Below are positions 32,278-40,684 of a stretch of DNA of 64,000 nucleotides, in pieces (positions within the stretch are counted from its first letter, which is position 1; every line of letters starts with the position of its first letter). The notes under the pieces are model-generated. The model searched no databases. It was not told the origin of the DNA and worked only from the letters and a program-made list of their open reading frames with translations. This DNA is from B10-G9 sp964627755. Its GTDB lineage: Bacteria > Chloroflexota > Anaerolineae > Anaerolineales > UBA11858. A program made the position numbers and the translations under genes. The stretch covers positions 53,409 to 117,408 of the forward strand of contig CAZVIH010000004.1 of NCBI GenBank assembly GCA_964627755.1, written 5' to 3'.

Positions 32278-34020
32278 ATGTCCATTCAAATATTGTCAGA
32301 AGAAGTTGCCTCACAGATCGCTGCCGGAGAGGTTGTAGAACGCCCGTCTTCTGTTGTTAAAGAGCTGATCGAAAATGCCCTCGATGCAGGGGCGGATCAG
32401 ATCACTGTTCTGGTCAGGGAAGCCGGCAAGCGTTTGGTAGAGGTGATCGATAATGGAAAAGGCATCCCGGCTGAGGAGTTGAATTTGGCCGTGCACCGCC
32501 ATGCCACCAGTAAATTAAAAAACGCTGCCGACCTATTCCGGGTTTCCACTCTGGGATTCAGGGGCGAGGCCCTGGCTTCAATTGGATCTGTATCATATCT
32601 GACCCTGTTATCCCGGATTCAGAAAGAGGATCTGGGTGGTTCAATCCGTGTAGAAGGGGGAGAGATCCATCCTGTTGAAAATCTGGGTATGCCGCCGGGA
32701 ACTACCGTGCGGGTGGAGCATCTCTTTTATAATGTGCCCGCCCGCTTTAAATTTCTTAAGACCGACCGGACAGAAAAGAGACATATTAATGATATTGTCA
32801 GCCGCTACAGCATGGCTAATCCCAGAGTTCGCTTTAAACTGCACCATGATGATGACCTGGTCTTTCAAACTACCGGCAGCGGAGATCTGCGAGAGGTGAT
32901 CACCTCAATTTACGGTGTTGGCACTGCAAAACAAATGATCGAAGTGATCTATCAGGATGAAAATCTAACGGTGAATGGCTTTATCAGCCCACCAGGCCTG
33001 ACTCGTTCAAATCGCAGGGAAATGTTGTTTTATGTCAATCAGCGTCCGGTAAGTGATCCAGCGCTGAGCTCAGCGGTCACTCAGGCATACCATACCCTGG
33101 TAATGAAGGGTCGTTACCCGATCGTAGTTATATTTCTCGAACTTGCTCCGGATAAAGTGGATGTAAATGTGCATCCGACCAAGGCAGAAGTTCGTTTTGA
33201 AGACAAAGGTGAGATCTTCAAGGCGGTCAGCAGAGGAGTGCGAAGAGCGCTGCTGGCTCATACACCCGTTCAAGAGGTCAACAACCTGCGGGGAGTGAAT
33301 TTATGGGGGGGCCCAGCGCCTGATCACAGCCATATTCAGCGTGGGGTTGATCCGACCTGGACGATGCTGCAGAGGAACCGGGATGAAGGTATTTTCGGGC
33401 AGGAGGTTGACTCAGTCCAGATATCTGCACCGATCGGAACGCCGATCCTGCGTTTAATCGGTCAGGTGGCTGCCACCTATCTGATTGCGGAAGGACCTGA
33501 TGGTCTGTATTTGATTGACCAACACGCCGCCCACGAGCGAGTGTTATTTGAGAAGTTCACAGCTGAGAGAAACGATGACCATCTTTCTCAGGTTTTATTG
33601 GATTCTGTGGTGGTGGAATTCTCGCCTGCCAGTGCTGATTTAGTGAAGGAGCATATCCCCACGTTGCGAAAATTGGGTTTTCATGTGGAGGACTTTGGAC
33701 CAGGTTCATTTGTGATCCGTGCTGTACCAGCCATGCTTCAGGGTTCTTCCCCGGAAGGTATGCTGCGGGCAGCAGTTGAAGATCTGGAAGTTGATGAAAC
33801 CCCTCTTGAGAGCAATATCGAGGAAAAGATCATTGCCAGGGTTTGTAAACGGGCTGCGGTCAAGGCCGGCCAGGTGTTAAACCCGGAGGAACAGAAACAG
33901 CTTCTACTGGATTTGGAAGCCTGCCAATCTCCCCGAACCTGTCCTCACGGCAGACCAACCATGATCCATCTGTCGGTGGATCTGCTGGAAAGAAAATTTG
34001 GCCGGACCGGGCCGATGTGA
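32278..34020 (+). CDS. mutL: DNA mismatch repair protein MutL
   Basis: 580 residues from ATG at 32278. GHKL ATPase N-terminal domain: IAAGEVVERPSSVVKELIEN, ALDAGA, DNGKGI, HATSK and GFRGEALASIGSVS are all present. The C-terminal domain has the metal-dependent nicking endonuclease motif DQHAAHERVLFEKF and the CPHGRPT zinc/beta-clamp-associated motif, so it belongs to the MutH-less type. The linker is short. mutS is not in the window. The message appears leaderless (see the -10 box). Ends at a shared terminator. Confidence 0.96.
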   Translation: MSIQILSEEVASQIAAGEVVERPSSVVKELIENALDAGADQITVLVREAGKRLVEVIDNGKGIPAEELNLAVHRHATSKLKNAADLFRVSTLGFRGEALASIGSVSYLTLLSRIQKEDLGGSIRVEGGEIHPVENLGMPPGTTVRVEHLFYNVPARFKFLKTDRTEKRHINDIVSRYSMANPRVRFKLHHDDDLVFQTTGSGDLREVITSIYGVGTAKQMIEVIYQDENLTVNGFISPPGLTRSNRREMLFYVNQRPVSDPALSSAVTQAYHTLVMKGRYPIVVIFLELAPDKVDVNVHPTKAEVRFEDKGEIFKAVSRGVRRALLAHTPVQEVNNLRGVNLWGGPAPDHSHIQRGVDPTWTMLQRNRDEGIFGQEVDSVQISAPIGTPILRLIGQVAATYLIAEGPDGLYLIDQHAAHERVLFEKFTAERNDDHLSQVLLDSVVVEFSPASADLVKEHIPTLRKLGFHVEDFGPGSFVIRAVPAMLQGSSPEGMLRAAVEDLEVDETPLESNIEEKIIARVCKRAAVKAGQVLNPEEQKQLLLDLEACQSPRTCPHGRPTMIHLSVDLLERKFGRTGPM

Positions 34021-34042
34021 GAAATGTAAAGGATTAATCTAG

Positions 34043-34080
34043 AGGGATTGAGTCCTTTCAAAGGACTTAATCCCTTTCTA
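34043..34080. terminator. Bidirectional terminator, TGAGTCC family
   Basis: Near-perfect palindrome: AGGGATTGAGTCCTTT (34043-34058) and AAAGGACTTAATCCCT (34060-34075), one G-T pair, followed by TTCT. Lies between mutL and the converging cysteine-rich gene. Confidence 0.82.
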
Positions 34081-34407
34081 ATCTACCAAAAACACTTCTG
34101 GCAGCTTGTGGCATTCCCCGCAACCAATCTGCGGTTCAGGGACGTTTTGATGGGTTTTTCTGCAATAAGCTTCTACTTGCACGCGCTGCGGCATCAGAGG
34201 AAGAGGTCGTTTCAGGGAGGGTTTCAGCAGCATATGTTCACAGGAGTTCGCTCTTGTGATCGCCGGAACCGGGCACTTCTCACACAGTTTGGGCTGCCAG
34301 TTCAGAGCTGGGTTAGCGGATTTCAGCAACCGACATTCTTCCCGGTTTCTTCCCCGGAAATAATCGCCAAAGAAATATTGGCATTCTATTCCTAAAGGAT
34401 TTTTCAT
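34078..34407 (-). CDS. Cysteine-rich uncharacterised protein coupled to efp
   Basis: 109 residues, unrecognised. Eight cysteines at 9, 25, 42, 45, 56, 82, 96 and 99, including LCEKC and GCGECH pairs, suggest one or two zinc or iron-sulfur sites. The motif region KLCEKCPVPAITRANSCEHM is well ordered, and tail CRKTHQNVPEPQIGCGECH recalls a zinc ribbon. Its ATG overlaps the efp stop codon (ATGA), which is strong evidence that it is a real, translationally coupled gene. A role near translation is only a guess from context. Confidence 0.75.
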   Translation of the reverse strand: MKNPLGIECQYFFGDYFRGRNREECRLLKSANPALNWQPKLCEKCPVPAITRANSCEHMLLKPSLKRPLPLMPQRVQVEAYCRKTHQNVPEPQIGCGECHKLPEVFLVD

Positions 34408-34961
34408 ACCCGGGTAATATATTCCCCTGTTCGGGTATCGATCCGGATCGTATCGCCTGCTTCTACGAAGTTAGGTACAAATACCTCCAGACCGGTAGAG
34501 GTGGTCACTGCCTTGGTCACACTGGTGGCTGTGTCCCCGCGGACTGACGGATCAGCCCGCACTACTTTCTGATCAACAGCAGTGGGCAGATCGATATCCA
34601 GGGGTTCATCATTAAAAAATGTCAGTTTTACTTCCATTTCATCAGTAAGGAATTGAGTGGTTTCACCCAGAACCTCACCTTTTAAGGCGGGCTGTTCGTA
34701 GGTTTCAACATCCATAAAGTAGTACATCTCGCCGTCGTTATACATATATTTAACGTTGCGGAACGTCAAGCGGATATCCTGAACTGTGTCTCCGGAATTA
34801 AATTTCTTCTTCAACCGGGTTCCTGTGCGAAGGTCTCGAACATCAACTCGGATAGTGGCTTTGCCTCTTCCGGGTTTGTGGTGGTCGTATTCTAAAACCT
34901 TATAGATGCTCCCGTCCAGTTCAAAGGTGACACCTTTTCTCAACTCATTAACATCAATCAT
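34404..34961 (-). CDS. efp: Translation elongation factor P
   Basis: 185 residues, standard length. Three beta-barrel domains; domain I begins MIDVNELRKGVTFELDGS and carries the tip loop DHHKPGRGKATIRV, in which the lysine of GRGK is the residue modified in many bacteria. C-terminal signature RADPSVRGDTATSVTKAVT and GEYITRV are canonical. Relieves ribosome stalling at polyproline. No EpmA or deoxyhypusine-type modifier gene is in the window. Preceded by a consensus promoter and coupled to the cysteine-rich gene downstream. Confidence 0.97.
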   Translation of the reverse strand: MIDVNELRKGVTFELDGSIYKVLEYDHHKPGRGKATIRVDVRDLRTGTRLKKKFNSGDTVQDIRLTFRNVKYMYNDGEMYYFMDVETYEQPALKGEVLGETTQFLTDEMEVKLTFFNDEPLDIDLPTAVDQKVVRADPSVRGDTATSVTKAVTTSTGLEVFVPNFVEAGDTIRIDTRTGEYITRV

Positions 34962-35005
34962 CTTTATGGCCTTTGTTTTAATTATTTTAGGTAAGTAGCG
35001 TGAAG

Positions 35006-35034
35006 ATTATATTCTACAGTGATAGGAGTGACAA
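35006..35034 (-). promoter_or_regulatory. Sigma-70-type promoter of efp
   Basis: Minus strand: -35 TTGTCA (35029-35034), 17-base spacer, -10 TATAAT (35006-35011), about 45 bases before the efp ATG. Confidence 0.85.
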
Positions 35035-35209
35035 GGGAGAGGGAAGATTAGTATTTTGAAATCAGGGTTGAACAAAAATGCTGTTTTCCAGAAAGATGGT
35101 CATTTATTCCGGAAATTTGTTCTGAAATTTTCCATTTCACCTTTTTTCAAGTCACTTAAAGCCCTTCAAATTATGGTAAACTTACAGGAGATTAGTAAGG
35201 GAATTAAAA

Positions 35210-35599
35210 ATGGCGACCGATAAAAAAAGGATCATTTGCATTGAAGATGAACCTGAAACCACTAATTTGATGAAGTTGATCCTGGCCAGAGAAGGATACG
35301 AAGTGCTAGGAGCGAATGGTGGCGAAGAAGGTTTGGCTCTCGTAAACGAACAGATCCCTGACCTGATCCTGCTGGATTTAATGATGCCGGAAATGGACGG
35401 CACCCAGGTGTTCCAACGCCTGAAAGAAAATGAAAAGACCAGGGATATCCCGGTCATTGTTGTTACGGCTAAAGTTCAAAGCATCGATATTGTGCTCTGG
35501 CGCCAGGTCGCCAAGGTCGATGACTATATCACGAAACCCTTCCGGCCAGAAGAGCTGGCTGAACGGGTTAAATATGTCCTGGCCCAGACTGGAGAATAA
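35210..35599 (+). CDS. Single-domain response regulator (receiver only)
   Basis: 129 residues, a stand-alone CheY-like receiver. Acidic pair in IICIEDEPETTN, phosphorylation aspartate in IPDLILLDLMMPEMDG at ~54, switch Thr in VIVVTAK and conserved Lys in DDYITKPFRPEELAERV. No output domain. No histidine kinase in the window, so it is an orphan that must signal by protein contact. AAGGGA precedes the ATG. The next gene begins 38 bases later on the same strand. Confidence 0.95.
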   Translation: MATDKKRIICIEDEPETTNLMKLILAREGYEVLGANGGEEGLALVNEQIPDLILLDLMMPEMDGTQVFQRLKENEKTRDIPVIVVTAKVQSIDIVLWRQVAKVDDYITKPFRPEELAERVKYVLAQTGE

Positions 35600-35637
35600 T
35601 TCCAGGTCTGTCTTTTTATCCAACACGCCTTTCCGCC

Positions 35638-35997
35638 ATGGAAGTTAATGTAACTAATCGAACACGAAGTTTGGAAAATCCACTTCGGGTAAATAACTGT
35701 GAGAGTTTTTTTTGCCGCCTTAAGGGATTGATGTTCCAGAATTCCATAAAAAAAGAAGCTGGTTTATTGATGATTCACGGCTCAGAGAGCCGGGCTAATG
35801 CGGCAATCCATATGTTCTTTGTAGGTATGGATCTGGGAGTACTCTGGCTGGATGCTTCCCGGAAGATTGTGGATATCCAGCTAGCAAAAAGCTGGCAGCC
35901 ATTTTACACCCCTTCATCCCCGGCAAAATATATCCTGGAAATTCACCCGGAACGCTTACCGGAATTTGAATTGGGAGATATCCTGAATTTTGAATAA
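35638..35997 (+). CDS. DUF192 domain protein
   Basis: 119 residues spanning a whole DUF192 domain: FFCRLKGLMFQNSIKKEAGLL, then AIHMFFVGMDLGVLWLDASRKIVDI, and PAKYILEIHPERLPEFELGDIL. These small beta-rich proteins are usually exported or membrane-linked, but here there is no signal peptide. Function unknown. No clear ribosome site precedes the ATG. Its end overlaps the TTG start of the LysM-M23 gene by eight bases. Confidence 0.9.
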   Translation: MEVNVTNRTRSLENPLRVNNCESFFCRLKGLMFQNSIKKEAGLLMIHGSESRANAAIHMFFVGMDLGVLWLDASRKIVDIQLAKSWQPFYTPSSPAKYILEIHPERLPEFELGDILNFE

Positions 35998-37387
35998 AAT
36001 CATCCGTTTTTCCTTGTTATTTATCCTGCTGCTGAGTTTAACAACCCCGGCCTTTGCCCAGGGCGACTCAACTGATAACCTTGTGTATATCGTGCAGGCA
36101 GGTGATACTTTGTGGACCATCGCTCGAAATCTGCATGTTTATTATGATGAAATGCTGGCAGTCAACGGGTTAACAGAAAACAGCTCGATCATTCCTGGTA
36201 CTGAGTTGATCATCACAGGTTTAGGGGATCTTAGAGGTGTGGTCAGCACGATCAAGGTTCCTTTTGGTGAAACATTACAAAGCATCAGCCGCCGCTACCA
36301 GGTTCCAGAGGATTCCCTGATCCAGATTAATCGCCTTACCAGTCCATTTGAATTATACGTAGGCGTTTCCGCGGTTTTGGTGGGTGAAAATGAGATCGAG
36401 GTCCAGGAAGGCAAACGTGTATCTTTGGCGCCAGGAGAGTCTTTCCTGGAAATGGCGATCAAGGAAAATTTGAATCCCTGGACGATGGTAACAGCCAATC
36501 ATCAAGGGGGCAGCTGGGACATGATCCCTGGAGAGGTGCTATTTGTTCCCGGCACTGAAAGCACTGGCCCCGGTGGATTTCCAGATGAGATCCAAAATGT
36601 GGATTTTTACCCAGAACGTCTTGTCCAGGGCCATACCTACGTGATCGAAGCAAATATACCCGACGGGGCCCAAATTTCAGGATCCCTGGGTGAGTATCCC
36701 CTCTCATTCTTTACACAAGATGGAAAAACCTATCTAGCACTGCAGGGCCTTCATGCAAAAGAAAGTACGGGATTGAAACCGATCAGTTTAGCCGGGACGC
36801 TGACAGATGGAACCCCATTTGCTCTAACTCAGATGGTGGAAGTCTTCAGCGGTAATTACCATTATGAAGAGATCATCGGTGTCCCCCAGGAAACAGTAGG
36901 TATTGAGATCACTGAGGAAGAGACAACTCAACTCCAAGAATTTACCCTCCAGGCCACCGAGAATAAGTTCTGGGATGAGGAATTTTTGCCCCCGGTGCCA
37001 GCTGCCCTCAGCGCTGCTTACGCGTCTTATTACGGGGGCCGCAGGTCGTATAACGGCAGCGGCTATTACTATTTCCATTCCGGACTGGACTATTTCAGTT
37101 CCATGGGTGGAGATATCTATGCCGCGGCGCCAGGCAAAGTGGTCTTCACCGGTCCACTGCTGCTGCACGGCAACACAACCTTGATCGATCATGGTTGGGG
37201 TGTGTACTCCCTGTACGCCCATCAATCCGAATTTTTGGTCCGGGAAGGTCAGCAGGTCAGTGCCGGCGCGCTGATCGGACGGGTGGGTTCAACAGGGCGG
37301 TCCAGCGGACCTCACCTGCACTGGGAGGTCTGGGTTGGGGGAATTCAGGTCAATCCACTGGATTGGGTGGAGAATTCTTACCCCTAG
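35990..37387 (+). CDS. Secreted LysM / M23-family murein endopeptidase
   Basis: 465 residues. Signal peptide KIIRFSLLFILLLSLTTPAFAQ. LysM repeats at ~30-77 (VYIVQAGDTLWTIARNLHV), ~83-130 (PFGETLQSISRRYQVPEDS) and a weaker third at ~140-185 (LAPGESFLEMAIKENLNPW). After a linker, the M23 lysostaphin-like domain at ~335-460 has zinc ligands in FHSGLDY and HLHWEVW plus LIDHGWGVYSLYAH, all catalytic residues present. Cleaves peptide cross-links in murein or serves as an activator. TTG start within the end of the DUF192 gene. Confidence 0.93.
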   Translation: MNKIIRFSLLFILLLSLTTPAFAQGDSTDNLVYIVQAGDTLWTIARNLHVYYDEMLAVNGLTENSSIIPGTELIITGLGDLRGVVSTIKVPFGETLQSISRRYQVPEDSLIQINRLTSPFELYVGVSAVLVGENEIEVQEGKRVSLAPGESFLEMAIKENLNPWTMVTANHQGGSWDMIPGEVLFVPGTESTGPGGFPDEIQNVDFYPERLVQGHTYVIEANIPDGAQISGSLGEYPLSFFTQDGKTYLALQGLHAKESTGLKPISLAGTLTDGTPFALTQMVEVFSGNYHYEEIIGVPQETVGIEITEEETTQLQEFTLQATENKFWDEEFLPPVPAALSAAYASYYGGRRSYNGSGYYYFHSGLDYFSSMGGDIYAAAPGKVVFTGPLLLHGNTTLIDHGWGVYSLYAHQSEFLVREGQQVSAGALIGRVGSTGRSSGPHLHWEVWVGGIQVNPLDWVENSYP

Positions 37388-37428
37388 AACTCTTTTTCTA
37401 TATAATTTCACAACAAACCCGTCCAAGG

Positions 37429-37456
37429 TTGTTGAGAGAGTAGAGTAGAGTATAAT
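37429..37456 (+). promoter_or_regulatory. Sigma-70-type promoter before the 527-aa gene
   Basis: -35 TTGTTG (37429-37434), 16-base spacer of AGAG-type repeats, -10 TATAAT (37451-37456), about 60 bases before the ATG at 37517. Confidence 0.75.
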
Positions 37457-37516
37457 ATACGGGCTTGATTTCATATTATTCAAGGCATTATATATTCACG
37501 TTTTTGAGGCTTTTCT

Positions 37517-39100
37517 ATGGCAACTGCTTTATTATCCCTCCGCGAGGATTACTGGGAGGAATATCAACTGGAAGGTGATGATATCTCCTTCCTGTATGAT
37601 TATCTATTAGAAAGTGAAACTCCGTTGACCTCGGAAGAGCTGATGCCCATCCTGGTCGGGGAGCGGATCGAGCGCGAAAAAGTGCGTTTGGAAAAAAAGC
37701 GCTTGGATGGCAAGGATATTTATTTCCCAAAAGAGCAGTACGAAGTTGGGGATAAACTGGTTTTCCCGGCTTTGGAATGGCAAAAAGGCGAGGTTGTTGG
37801 ACTCCGCGATGGTGAAAATCCTGCGATTGGCCAGTTTAAAGTCATTCAAGTTGAATTAGAGAGTGGTAAAAAGCATGAATTTGCGGTCGGTATTGAGGAT
37901 CATATCCTCAACATTCCTCCAGAATCAGCCCAGGCAGATTCCCTGAACCCGGAAGCAGTAATAAATAATTACTCTGAGATATTGATCGAGCAGATCGAAT
38001 TGGGATTGGTCGATCATGAAGAATTTGTTCAGGTCGCTGGACGCTGGTTCTTGCAGGCGCTGCTGGTGGACATTAATGATGGTCATTTAAACCTGGCTGA
38101 GGCAGTCCTGGATATGAATGGAGGCGGCCCCCTGGCAACAGCGGAGCTTGTGAAGGATATAGACCTGCCGGGGAATGTAAATCGCACTTTACTTGAATTT
38201 TCTTTGGATTATGCCTTGCAGGAAGACCATCGTTTTGATGAAGTTGGACCGGCTGGCATTGTCGCCTGGTATCTCAAAGGGCTGGAACCTGAGAGCGTTC
38301 GAGAGACTCCCATTTATCTAAGGTACACTCCGCTGGAATATGATCATGATTCATTGACTGGTGATATGCTGAACCTGGAAGAGTCGTTGGATGATGAACT
38401 GACGCCCTTAAAGGAAAAGAAACAGTTCCCGGTCAAGGGTGTGGAAGTGCGTTTGATCTTCCCTCATTGGCGGGCAGGGACTTTGCCCCTTTCAGAACGG
38501 GTTATGCCATTATTCCCGACTGCTTATGAGTCGCCCCGGATTCGATTTACATTGGTTGACGGCAAAACTGGAGAGCGATTCCCTGGCTGGGTTGTCCGGG
38601 AGCAGCGTTATGTATCAGGATTAAAAGAATGGTACGAGAAAAAAGGACTCATCCCGGGTGGGATTGTTTATATCAAACCCGGTAAAGTACCTGGAGAAGT
38701 GATCGTTGAAACCAAGAGCTCCCGCTCCACCAAGGATTGGATGCGCACTATCCTGGTTGGGTCTGATGGAGAGCTGGTCTTTGCAACGTTGAAGCAGATC
38801 ATCTCCTCAGACTATAATCCAAGAATGGCGATTATGATCTCAGATATTGGTCCTGTTGATCAGGTTTGGTTGAAGAATCAGGAAGAACCACCGCCTTTTG
38901 AACGGGTTGTTGTGGATACAGTGCGGGAATTAACCAAACTTAACCCCCAGGGGCATGTGCATGTAACAGAGTTGTATGCTGCAGTGAACACAGTCAGACG
39001 ATGTCCTCCGGGACCGCTGCTCTCACTGCTGGAAACCCGACCCTGGTTTGTCCATGTGGGCGATTTACATTATCGTTTTGATGATTCAGAAAAAAAATAG
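37517..39100 (+). CDS. Uncharacterised 527-residue protein
   Basis: Not recognised. Acidic soluble protein. N-terminal 1-70 (WEEYQLEGDDISFLYDYLLE, then ERIEREKVRLEKKRLDGK) looks like a winged-helix type fold, followed by a small beta-barrel-like part with EKGEVVGLRDG-type turns (~85-130). The middle (~330-440) again has beta-rich segments (GVEVRLIFPHWRAGTL, SPRIRFTLVDGKTGERFPGW). GAGG before the ATG. It is followed 31 bases later by a second unrecognised gene with a strong ribosome site, so they form a pair. Might be a DNA- or nucleic-acid-binding protein (weak inference from the winged-helix look). Confidence 0.8.
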   Translation: MATALLSLREDYWEEYQLEGDDISFLYDYLLESETPLTSEELMPILVGERIEREKVRLEKKRLDGKDIYFPKEQYEVGDKLVFPALEWQKGEVVGLRDGENPAIGQFKVIQVELESGKKHEFAVGIEDHILNIPPESAQADSLNPEAVINNYSEILIEQIELGLVDHEEFVQVAGRWFLQALLVDINDGHLNLAEAVLDMNGGGPLATAELVKDIDLPGNVNRTLLEFSLDYALQEDHRFDEVGPAGIVAWYLKGLEPESVRETPIYLRYTPLEYDHDSLTGDMLNLEESLDDELTPLKEKKQFPVKGVEVRLIFPHWRAGTLPLSERVMPLFPTAYESPRIRFTLVDGKTGERFPGWVVREQRYVSGLKEWYEKKGLIPGGIVYIKPGKVPGEVIVETKSSRSTKDWMRTILVGSDGELVFATLKQIISSDYNPRMAIMISDIGPVDQVWLKNQEEPPPFERVVVDTVRELTKLNPQGHVHVTELYAAVNTVRRCPPGPLLSLLETRPWFVHVGDLHYRFDDSEKK

Positions 39101-39131
39101 ATCAATCTGATTTGGAGGAAGGAGAATTTCG

Positions 39132-39569
39132 GTGTCTAAACCAAAACTTTCGAGTTTGCTTAAACCTACGGTTTCCACACCGTTTCAAATTGATTTTGCC
39201 TGGTGGAAAGGGCAGGATCGCTCCTGGCGGGTTCACCTGCGGAGCTGCCTGTGCCAAGAACATCAGGAAATGTATGCTGATCTGTCGGGGGATGAAAAGG
39301 TAGACTGGATCGATCCGGACACAGCAGAGGTTCAGGTCGTAGATGGGCTGCAGCACACTTTGATATCCCACTGCGCCAAACAGGAGCAGTTCATTACTGA
39401 ACATACCACTTTGACAGAATCCCTGTTCAGGACCTTTCTTTCCAACGGCAACCAGCCCCTGTCACCGGATGATCTGGCAGAATTGTTGGGCCAGTCTGCC
39501 CAAAAGATCCTCCAGACCATTTCCGGGCCTCGGGTTTATAAGGGGATCCGCCCGGCACCCAAGGAATAA
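39132..39569 (+). CDS. Uncharacterised 145-residue protein
   Basis: Not recognised. GTG start preceded by a strong GGAGGAAGGAG. The N-terminal half (STPFQIDFAWWKGQDRSWRV) is beta-rich with cysteines at ~39 and ~41 and a histidine (LCQEHQE); the C-terminal half (LTESLFRTFLSNGNQPLSPD, then LAELLGQSAQKILQTISG) resembles a winged helix. Lies between the 527-residue gene and tRNA-Arg; possibly a partner of the larger protein. Confidence 0.78.
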   Translation: MSKPKLSSLLKPTVSTPFQIDFAWWKGQDRSWRVHLRSCLCQEHQEMYADLSGDEKVDWIDPDTAEVQVVDGLQHTLISHCAKQEQFITEHTTLTESLFRTFLSNGNQPLSPDDLAELLGQSAQKILQTISGPRVYKGIRPAPKE

Positions 39570-39589
39570 TTGCCGGTAAATAAATATTT

Positions 39590-39662
39590 GCCCTCGTAGC
39601 TCAATGGACAGAGCACCGGACTTCTAATCCGACGGTTGCAGGTTCGATTCCTGCCGAGGGCG
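39590..39662 (+). tRNA. tRNA-Arg (anticodon TCT)
   Basis: 73-base cloverleaf: acceptor GCCCTCG/CGAGGGC with discriminator G, D-stem GCTC/GAGC, anticodon loop CTTCTAA giving TCT (reads AGA/AGG), T-arm GCAGG-TTCGATT-CCTGC. The outermost anticodon-stem pair is a C-A mismatch, otherwise all stems pair. CCA is not encoded. A terminator follows immediately. Confidence 0.97.
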
Positions 39663-39668
39663 CCTCTT

Positions 39669-39695
39669 CACCCCAGGGATGGGGTGTTTTTATTT
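39669..39695 (+). terminator. Intrinsic terminator after tRNA-Arg
   Basis: CACCCC (39669-39674), loop AGGGAT, GGGGTG (39681-39686), followed by TTTTTATTT. Confidence 0.92.
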
Positions 39696-39776
39696 AAGGG
39701 GAACAACCTGGCAGGTTGGGTCTTTTTAGTGATATTCTATTAGGAAGAATGGACTCGGAAGTTTTGGGAAATTTTT

Positions 39777-40625
39777 ATGATGCATTGTTTTTTTGTTTCC
39801 GATTTACACGGTCAGACCAGCCGTTATCAATCCTTATTCACCCGGATCAGGGAAGAAAAGCCTGCCGCTGTATTTCTGGGCGGCGACCTCTTCCCTCATT
39901 TTGGCGCCCAGAGCCAGGGTGACTTTTTGGATGATTTCCTCGCGAAGGAATTTACCCAGCTTAAAGAGGACCTGGGACAGGATTATCCCAGGGTGTTCTT
40001 GATTCTGGGTAATGATGACAGCAAAACTCGCGTGGAAGGGCTGATCAACTGGATGGAGAGGGAAAAGATCTGGGAATATGTTCACGGCAGGGCGGTTGAG
40101 TTTGGGGCTTTTACAGTCTATGGGTATGCCTATGTGCCTCCCACTCCGTTTTTAAATAAGGATTGGGAACGTTATGATATCTCGCGTTTTGTTGATCCTG
40201 GCTGCATCCCCCCGGAGGAAGGTTGGCATTCGATTAATAAACCGAAAAACCTTATCGAACATGCCACGATCCAAAAAGACCTGGAGAGTTTGACTGCAGG
40301 GAAAGATCTGTCAAAAGCCATCATTTTGTTCCATTCCCCTCCCTACCAGACATCCCTTGATAGGGCAGCCCTGGACGGGAAGCTGGTCGATTATGTAGCG
40401 CTTGATGTCCACGTCGGCAGCATCGCGGTGAAAAACTTTATCCTGGAACGCCAACCCTTGATCACGCTGCACGGCCATGTGCATGAATCGGCCAGGATAA
40501 CAGGGTCCTGGACAGAACAACTCGGAAAGACAATTGCGTTTTCTGCTGCGCACGACGGGCAGGAGCTGGCTCTGGTCAGGTTCGACCCTGATGACCCCCA
40601 AAAAGCTGCTCGTGATCTTATTTAA
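39777..40625 (+). CDS. Calcineurin-like metallophosphoesterase
   Basis: 282 residues. The five metallophosphoesterase blocks are in order: FFVSDLHGQ (D, H), VFLGGDLFPHFG (GD), LILGNDDSK (GND), ILFHSPPYQTSLD (GNH-like H), and LHGHVHESA (GHxH). The enzyme is probably a cytoplasmic phosphodiesterase or phosphatase; related proteins are listed as YfcE/Icc-like, but the subfamily is not clear. Start is one of two adjacent ATGs; the ribosome site is weak. Confidence 0.9.
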   Translation: MMHCFFVSDLHGQTSRYQSLFTRIREEKPAAVFLGGDLFPHFGAQSQGDFLDDFLAKEFTQLKEDLGQDYPRVFLILGNDDSKTRVEGLINWMEREKIWEYVHGRAVEFGAFTVYGYAYVPPTPFLNKDWERYDISRFVDPGCIPPEEGWHSINKPKNLIEHATIQKDLESLTAGKDLSKAIILFHSPPYQTSLDRAALDGKLVDYVALDVHVGSIAVKNFILERQPLITLHGHVHESARITGSWTEQLGKTIAFSAAHDGQELALVRFDPDDPQKAARDLI

Positions 40626-40670
40626 TAGGGACTGAGTCCTTTCAAAAGGGCTCAGTCCCTATTCTTTTTC
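40624..40670. terminator. Bidirectional terminator, TGAGTCC family
   Basis: 19-base arms AATAGGGACTGAGTCCTTT (40624-40642) and AAAGGGCTCAGTCCCTATT (40645-40663) with one G-T pair, then CTTTTTC. It overlaps the stop of the phosphoesterase and ends just before the convergent PEP-binding gene. Confidence 0.87.
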
Positions 40671-40684
40671 CGTATTATCTCCGA

